Assembly (NCBI RefSeq): GCF_000151665.1
Contig: NW_013171849.1
Location: forward strand, 418,488-482,487
Length of the DNA stretch: 64,000 nucleotides
From: Blastocystis hominis
Lineage: Eukaryota; Sar; Bigyra; Opalinata; Blastocystidae
Direction of reading: 5' to 3'
Each line of letters opens with the position of its first letter. The first letter of the stretch is position 1. The position numbers were made by a program, and so were the translations under genes. Below, one piece after another: positions 58,501 to 64,000 of this stretch. The notes under the pieces are model-generated. The model had not been told where the DNA came from. It searched no databases and was given only the letters and a program-made list of their open reading frames with translations.

Positions 58501-61290
58501 GATTTACCCAAATTATCAATACTATCAATTGGTAATGAAGCATTCGGAAATTCAACAATATTCCATTTATCCAATTTGAATTCAATACAATCATTGATAA
58601 TCGGAAATGAATGTTTCGGTTATTCATCAATATTTGAAATTAATGGATTCCAATCATTGACTACATTATCAATCGGATCAAATTCATTTACTCAGAAAAA
58701 GAATGATTATGGCAATGATATTGATAAATCGAAATCATTCCACATATTGAATTGTACGAAATTAGAATCAATTGAAATCGGAGAATATAGTTTCAGTGAT
58801 TATGGTGGTCAATTTGAATTGAACAATTTACCCGAATTACAATCATTGATAATCGGATCAAATTCGACTGATTCCTATAATTTCTATTCATCATCATCAT
58901 TTGAAATCGAAAGTATTATATTGATATATTGAAATTGTTAATATTCTAGATTTACCCAAATTATCAATACTATCAATTGGTAATGAAGCATTCGGAAATT
59001 CAACAATATTCCATTTATCCAATTTGAATTCAATACAATCATTGAATATCGGAAACAACAAATTCAATCAAGTCTCAACATTTATGATTGAAGGATTCCA
59101 ATCATTGACTACATTATCAATCGGATCAAATTCATTTACTCAGAAAAAGAATGATTATGGCAATGATATTGATAAATCGAAATCATTCCATATATTGAAT
59201 TGTGCTAAATTAGAATCAATTGAAATCGGAGAATATAGTTTCAGTGATTATGGTGGTGACTTTGAATTGAACAATTTACCCGAATTACAATCATTGATAA
59301 TTGGATCGAATTCGACTGATTCCTATAATTTCTATTCATCATCATCATTTGAAATTGAGAGTATTATATTGATATATTGAAATTGTTAATATTCTAGATT
59401 TACCCAAATTATCAATACTATCAATTGGTAATGAAGCATTCGGAAATTCAACAATATTCCATTTATCCAATTTGAATTCATTACAATCATTGAATATCGG
59501 AAATGAATGTTTCGGTTATTCATCAATATTTGAAATTAATGGATTCCAATCATTGACTACATTATCAATCGGATCAAATTCATTTACTCAGAAAAAGAAT
59601 GATTATGGCAATGATATTGATAAATCGAAATCATTTCATATATTGAATTGTACTAAATTAGAATCAATTGAAATCGGAGAATATAGTTTCAGTGATTATG
59701 GTGGTCAATTTGAATTGAATGGTTTACCCGAATTACAATCATTGATAATCGGATCGAATTCGACTGATTCCTATAATTTCTATTCATCATCATCATTTGA
59801 AATCGAGAGTATTATATTGATATATTGAAATTGTTAATATTCTAGATTTACCCAATTTGGAATATGTATATTTAGGTGCTTATTCATTTCACTTGTTCAT
59901 ATTGTCTCGATTTGACAGTATTAAATTGTATACTTTTGATTATCTTAGATTTACCGAAATTGAAATCTATCAATATGGGATCATTTGCATTATTTGGTCA
60001 ATGGGGAAATGATAATTGTAGTTTATCTATAACTGGTATTAATGTTTTTGAAACAAGTATAATAATAGATCTTCCTGAGTTAGAATCAATTATATCTCTT
60101 GGATATTCGTTGTTTTCACCTCGTTATGTTATTATGAAGAGTATTTTATATATTTATCTCTTTAATTCATAGATATTCCAAATTGTGATAATGTTATACT
60201 GCATGGAGCACTAAAATATGTTTCAAATTTAACAATATCTACATCAAGTAATATAGAAATGCATGTTTTTATAGTATAGATGTACACAATAAACTACGAT
60301 CAATTATCGAATCTCGATCAGTTCCATCTGGTTTTTCTACATGTTCCTATTTATCATCATTAAATATGAAAACATCAACATCATTAAATATTCCTAATAA
60401 CAAATGCAATAGTCCATCATTGGTATCATTTGACTTGAGTGCATATAAATTAATCGAAAGAATCGAAATTGGAAATGAAAACTTTTACTATTCGAAAGTG
60501 TTAATTCTGGATGGTCTTATAAAACTTGAACTATTTAAAATCGGAAGCAATTCATTTACTCAGGAAAAGAACAGATGGGGAAATGATAAATCGAAATCAT
60601 TCCACATATTGAATTGTGAATCATTGGAATCCATTCAAATTGGTCAATATAGTTTCAGTGATTTTGCTGGCGACTTTGAATTGAAGAATCTACCACAATT
60701 ACAATCCATTCAAATTGGTACATTTGGAAGTACTTCATACAATTTCTATTTTAGTTCATTTGTGCTTCGAGGTATTGATATGATATTGAATATTTGAATC
60801 ATGCATAGATCTTCCAAATCTACAATCCATTGCATTAGGTTGGCGTGTATTCCTTAGATCCTTATCAACAATAATTGAAAGTATTGAATGAATTCGAATG
60901 AAATGATTGATGTAGATCTTCCATCATTACAATCCATTCAACTTGGTTTTGAAGCACTTCGTGGAAGATATGATGATGATTCTTGTTCATTGACAATGCG
61001 AAGTAATAATGAATTGATTGGTTATGATTTGTTTTGTAGATCTTCCAATTCTAACATCAATAACTTCCGAACGATTTAGTTTCTATAATCCTCATGTAGT
61101 GACATTGGAAAGTATTTCTGAATATTGAATATTGATAGTATTTAGATATTCCAAATCTTCGAAATGTCAATCTATTTCCTTCATTCGATAAAGTTCGATC
61201 GAAATCAATTTCGAGTATAGTTTGATTGATTTGATTTGATTCATAGATGTTTCTTCCATTCTCGCTGATCTTGTCAAAATCAAGTATTAA
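55552..61290 (+). CDS. Giant MORN-transmembrane-LRR protein, family member 3
   Basis: One gene of roughly 1700 codons. The first exon (55552-57568) encodes MORN-like repeats (ENGYREGRGKEYDRNGNLIS, KDDFGKYNGICY), with a 211-bp internal duplication, then three hydrophobic helices (residues about 415-437, 441-463, 502-526), then an LRR block. Next come five tandem 448-bp exon-intron units (57606-59845), then LRR exons that end like family member 1: DLPNLQSIALG, DLPSLQSIQLGF, DLPILTSITSERF, DIPNLRNVNLF, DVSSILADLVKIKY-stop at 61290. All introns are phase 1, 31-37 nt, AG|AT. With an odd number of helices, MORN and LRR parts should lie on opposite sides of a membrane, so a surface receptor or adhesin is plausible (inference). 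No signal peptide seen. Function unknown. Confidence 0.78.
55938..56475 (+). repeat. 211-bp internal duplication in the MORN region
   Basis: 55938-56148 and 56265-56475 are the same 211 bp, 327 bp apart (109 codons), with only one difference noticed (GTATTG versus GTACTG). Both copies are in frame and encode ENGYREGRGKEYDRNGN...KYNGICY. Recent in-frame tandem duplication or conversion. Confidence 0.9.
57606..59845 (+). repeat. Five tandem 448-bp exon-plus-intron units
   Basis: Units: 57606-58053, 58054-58501, 58502-58949, 58950-59397, 59398-59845. Each has a 411-bp exon (137 codons) and a 37-bp intron beginning GTATTATATTGATA and ending AATATTCTAG. The introns are nearly identical, one base differing in the intron just before the array. 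Because the exon is a multiple of three and both ends are phase 1, copy number can change without breaking the frame. Units 1 and 4 carry NIGNNKFNQVSTF; units 2, 3 and 5 carry IGNECFGYSSIF. Confidence 0.93.
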
Positions 61291-64000
61291 ATCTATAATT
61301 TTGATTTGATTTGATTTGTTCAGTGATTCGTCATTGTTTACGAACATTTCCATTGATTGATTGATTGTTTGTTTGTTTGTTTCAAACCGATTCTTGATCA
61401 CAATTCATGATTCTATAATTATCAAAATATCAATTCTGCCTGATTATTATGATGTTCTTCTTTACCATTTTAACAATGATACTGAATAATGATTGTTGTT
61501 TCAATCAATCAATCAATCAATCATTGTTTTCGATCATCATTATTATTATTACCAATGAGCCAATGATCACATATTGAACATTTACAAATGATGAATCCAA
61601 TCTACCAATAATAATAATATAGAAATGATGGTTAGAATAGGTTTGAACTAGGATTTGTTCAATATTGATAGGAAACTGCTTGCTTCGAATAATCATAATC
61701 ATCATCATAATCATGAATAATAAGATTGGATTTGCTAGTGACACAATGGAATGGTTGGAATCGATTGATATTGGATGATTATTCACATTTGTGAATCCAT
61801 TGTTAAATCGGTAGATAATACAATACAATACAATACAATACAATAGAATGATTGATATTGAATTAGGATATTGATTTTGACTTATTGAATAGGAATAGAT
61901 CACTGTATACATAGAATAGAATAGAATAGAATAGAATAGAATAGAATAGAATAGAATAGAATAGAATAGAATAGAATAGAATAGAATAGAATAGAATAGA
62001 ATAGAATAGAATAGAATAGAATAGAATAGAATAGAATAGAATAGAATAGAATAGAATAGAATAGAATAGAATAGAATAGAATAGAATAGAATAGAATAGA
62101 ATAGAATAGAATAGAATAGAATAGAATAGAATCCGATTGAATAGCATTGGAAATCATATTGGATTCACCATTCAATCAATCCAACTATCATTTGTTTGTT
62201 TGTTTGTTTGTTTGTTTATCAATGAGTCACAAAACATGGATTTATCAATTTGATAATAATGGAATCAAATCGGATGTGTTTGATACTTGATAGTTGTAGT
62301 TAGTAGTAATATCAATCGTGGTTTCACAATTCGATATTTGGATGGAATGTCGTATTCTTCAATATCACACAAACCACTCATTCGCTCACTCACTCACTCA
62401 ATCAATCAATGGATCAAAGATAGCTGATTCAAAATGCAAATGAATGTTGAATATCGTAAAGAATCAATTCATCATTCACACTCAATCATACTGATAAGAA
62501 TAGAAAGGCTGTTCAATCCATTGAATGATTGAATGATCGAATGAATGATGAGTATTTGGTTAGTTTTCGATTTCCATTCATCATCATTATTATCATTATT
62601 ATGATTGTATGATCATCCACATTATTCATCGGTCTATTTCAGCATATTGAATACCATTAGATCACTTTGGTATTGTTGATCATGAATAGAATGATTGGAT
62701 AGGATCGATCAATCAGAATCAGAATCAGAATCAGATTGATGATGAGTATTCAACCATCAATCCTCGTGATTATTATTATTAGTAGTAGTAGTTTTTGTAT
62801 TTGTTTTTGTATTTGTTCGATTATCAATGATATAGAATCGATCGAATGATTCATTGATAGCGATCCAATCGACTGATAGAATTATCCAATTGATTCGATC
62901 GAATTTAAATGGAACAATCACTCAAACACATTGTAGTCTCAATGGTTGTTTTGCAATTGAATCGATCGAGATTCATGAAATCATTATGTTCGATCATTGG
63001 TTTAGCTGGAATCTATCATTGTACTGTATTGTATAACAATACTCTTATTTCTTTCTTTCTTTCTTTCTGATCATTATTATCATCATTATTGATATCATTC
63101 AAATCATTAGATCCCATTCGAACAAGTCAATATGGAATCAGCATTTGATAATCACAATACAATAGTGAGGCATATTGTGAGAATCATTTGTGTTGTGGTT
63201 TGAATATGAGTATTTCGATAATGGCCTTTCTTGGAATCCATTGTTTGATTGTATATTCAATATGCTGTTTGTGATTGTACACCGATGAATCCACAAATCA
63301 CATATTTCGAATGAATCTTGATCGAACGACTTCAATCGAATCGTTTTGACAAGATTCATTGCACTTAATCCAATTGAATGAATAGGAATCGACACAATCC
63401 ATATTTGTTTGTTGAGATAGTATTCATTTGGATAATACTCAATGATTCATTATTTTTTTGTTTTTGTTTTGATTTTGCTTATCTATTTTTGATTATTCCA
63501 TTTTTCATTTGTTATTGTTGTTGTTTTTCAACTTTTGGAATTGATTGTAGTTCATTTTATTATTTCATTTTCGATTTTGATTTGTAGTTTCTTCTTGTTT
63601 GTTTTGCTATTCTTTAGTTTTCTTTGTTTCTTATTTTCTTATATTTGTGCATTTTATTCCTCTTCATTTGTTTCCTTTTTCTTTTGTTTTCTTTTGTTTT
63701 GTTTTGTATGATTCTAATTTGTTTTTAGTTTTTCTTTTTTGTATTTTCTTTTTCTTTATTATTCCCTTTTTTATATTCTAACATTCATCCTTTTATTATT
63801 CACTATTCACCAGACAAATTGGATTGTATCGATTCTTATTGATTCAATTCTCATAAGGAAATATGTGATTATTTGTTTGGATTGTTCCATGTTTTGTTTT
63901 GCTTATTTCTGTTTGTTTTATGTTCATTATCATCATTATCATCATCATTATTATTATTATATTATCCATTTTAACCAATCATCGAATCAAACATGTGCCA
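61291..64000. other. AT-rich simple-sequence region
   Basis: 2.7 kb without a supportable gene. Rich in short tandem runs: TCAA tetramers near 61502, CAATA pentamers near 61830, TTTG near 62190, CACT near 62390, AATCAG near 62710, and a long pyrimidine-skewed (T-rich) stretch from 63450 to 63780. Frames here translate to low-complexity peptides only. The composition would suit a heterochromatic or subtelomeric border, but no telomeric repeat was seen. Confidence 0.5.
61911..62132. repeat. Perfect pentanucleotide (ATAGA)n array
   Basis: About 44 uninterrupted copies of ATAGA (222 bp). On the minus strand it can be read in all frames as FYSIL repeats, which explains the spurious frames there. 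A short run of the same unit is at 50632-50657. Confidence 0.95.

Noticed and set aside
57680-59828. Five separate 118-codon genes in the array
   Set aside because: Each apparent stop lies inside a 37-nt GT-AG intron; joined exons give one continuous LRR domain.
57606-59845. CRISPR-like or satellite interpretation of the regular 448-bp repeats
   Set aside because: Repeats are coding, contain splice sites, and continue the LRR protein; no short direct repeat with unique spacers.
61863-62175. Two minus-strand frames of about 90 codons made of FYSIL repeats
   Set aside because: They are translations of the perfect ATAGA pentamer array, open only because the unit has no stop in those frames.
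1-64000. tRNA or rRNA genes, prokaryotic operons or ribosome-binding sites
   Set aside because: No tRNA arms or rRNA cores were recognised by eye, and the spliceosomal introns show that this is a eukaryotic nuclear region.

Overview
The window is nuclear DNA of a protist, almost certainly Blastocystis (anaerobic gut stramenopile) or a very close relative. Two observations support this. First, conserved genes are split by very short introns, mostly 28-34 nt, GT...TAG or GT...CAG. Second, many genes end at a TGTTTGTT motif. In four genes the reading frame reaches that motif with no genomic stop, but has an in-frame TG three bases before it, so adding the poly(A) tail would create TGA. Polyadenylation-made stop codons next to TGTTTGTT are an established feature of Blastocystis. 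The subtype cannot be told from sequence alone. No rRNA, tRNA or CRISPR array was seen.

Layout. 0.2-14 kb: gene-dense, GC-richer housekeeping block with an unknown Ser-rich protein (-), a small ZNHIT1-like protein (+), malonyl-CoA:ACP transacylase (+), a TBC RabGAP with EF-hand region (+), a P4-ATPase flippase (+), and transcription factor DP (-). 14.6-16.2 kb: first AT-rich MORN/leucine-rich-repeat (LRR) gene. 16.6-22.5 kb: Rab GDI (-) and a CSB/ERCC6-type SNF2 ATPase (+). 22.7-27.9 kb: second MORN/LRR gene (-) and a truncated inverted copy (+). 28.7-43 kb: housekeeping genes again: mitochondrial-type succinate-semialdehyde dehydrogenase, ADF/cofilin, SCP-type CTD phosphatase, a two-HMG-box protein, a steroid-5-alpha-reductase-like membrane protein, COG1, a beta-propeller protein, a makorin, and a clathrin-heavy-chain-like protein. 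43.2-46.3 kb: a broken Polinton/Maverick-like fossil. 47.6-50.5 kb: a GC-rich gene for a probable surface protein with Cys-rich and fibronectin-III modules and in-frame microsatellites. 51.2-54.3 kb: IML1/DEPDC5 (GATOR1) and an unresolved membrane-protein segment (-). 55.5-61.3 kb: a giant MORN-transmembrane-LRR gene. 61.3-64 kb: AT-rich simple-sequence DNA with a perfect 222-bp pentanucleotide array.

Themes. Several genes act in membrane traffic and lipid asymmetry (TBC RabGAP, Rab GDI, P4 flippase, COG1, clathrin-like), others in transcription and chromatin (DP, CSB-like, HMG, CTD phosphatase). They are neighbours, not an operon. The most distinctive system is the MORN/LRR family. Each repeat is bounded by a phase-1 mini-intron (A|GT...AG|AT). 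Five-exon super-repeats are visible. In the largest member a complete exon-plus-intron unit of exactly 448 bp (411 coding + 37 intron) is tandemly amplified five times, still in frame. It looks like a gene family built to grow by unequal exchange and gene conversion, with an inverted duplication and relic fragments nearby.
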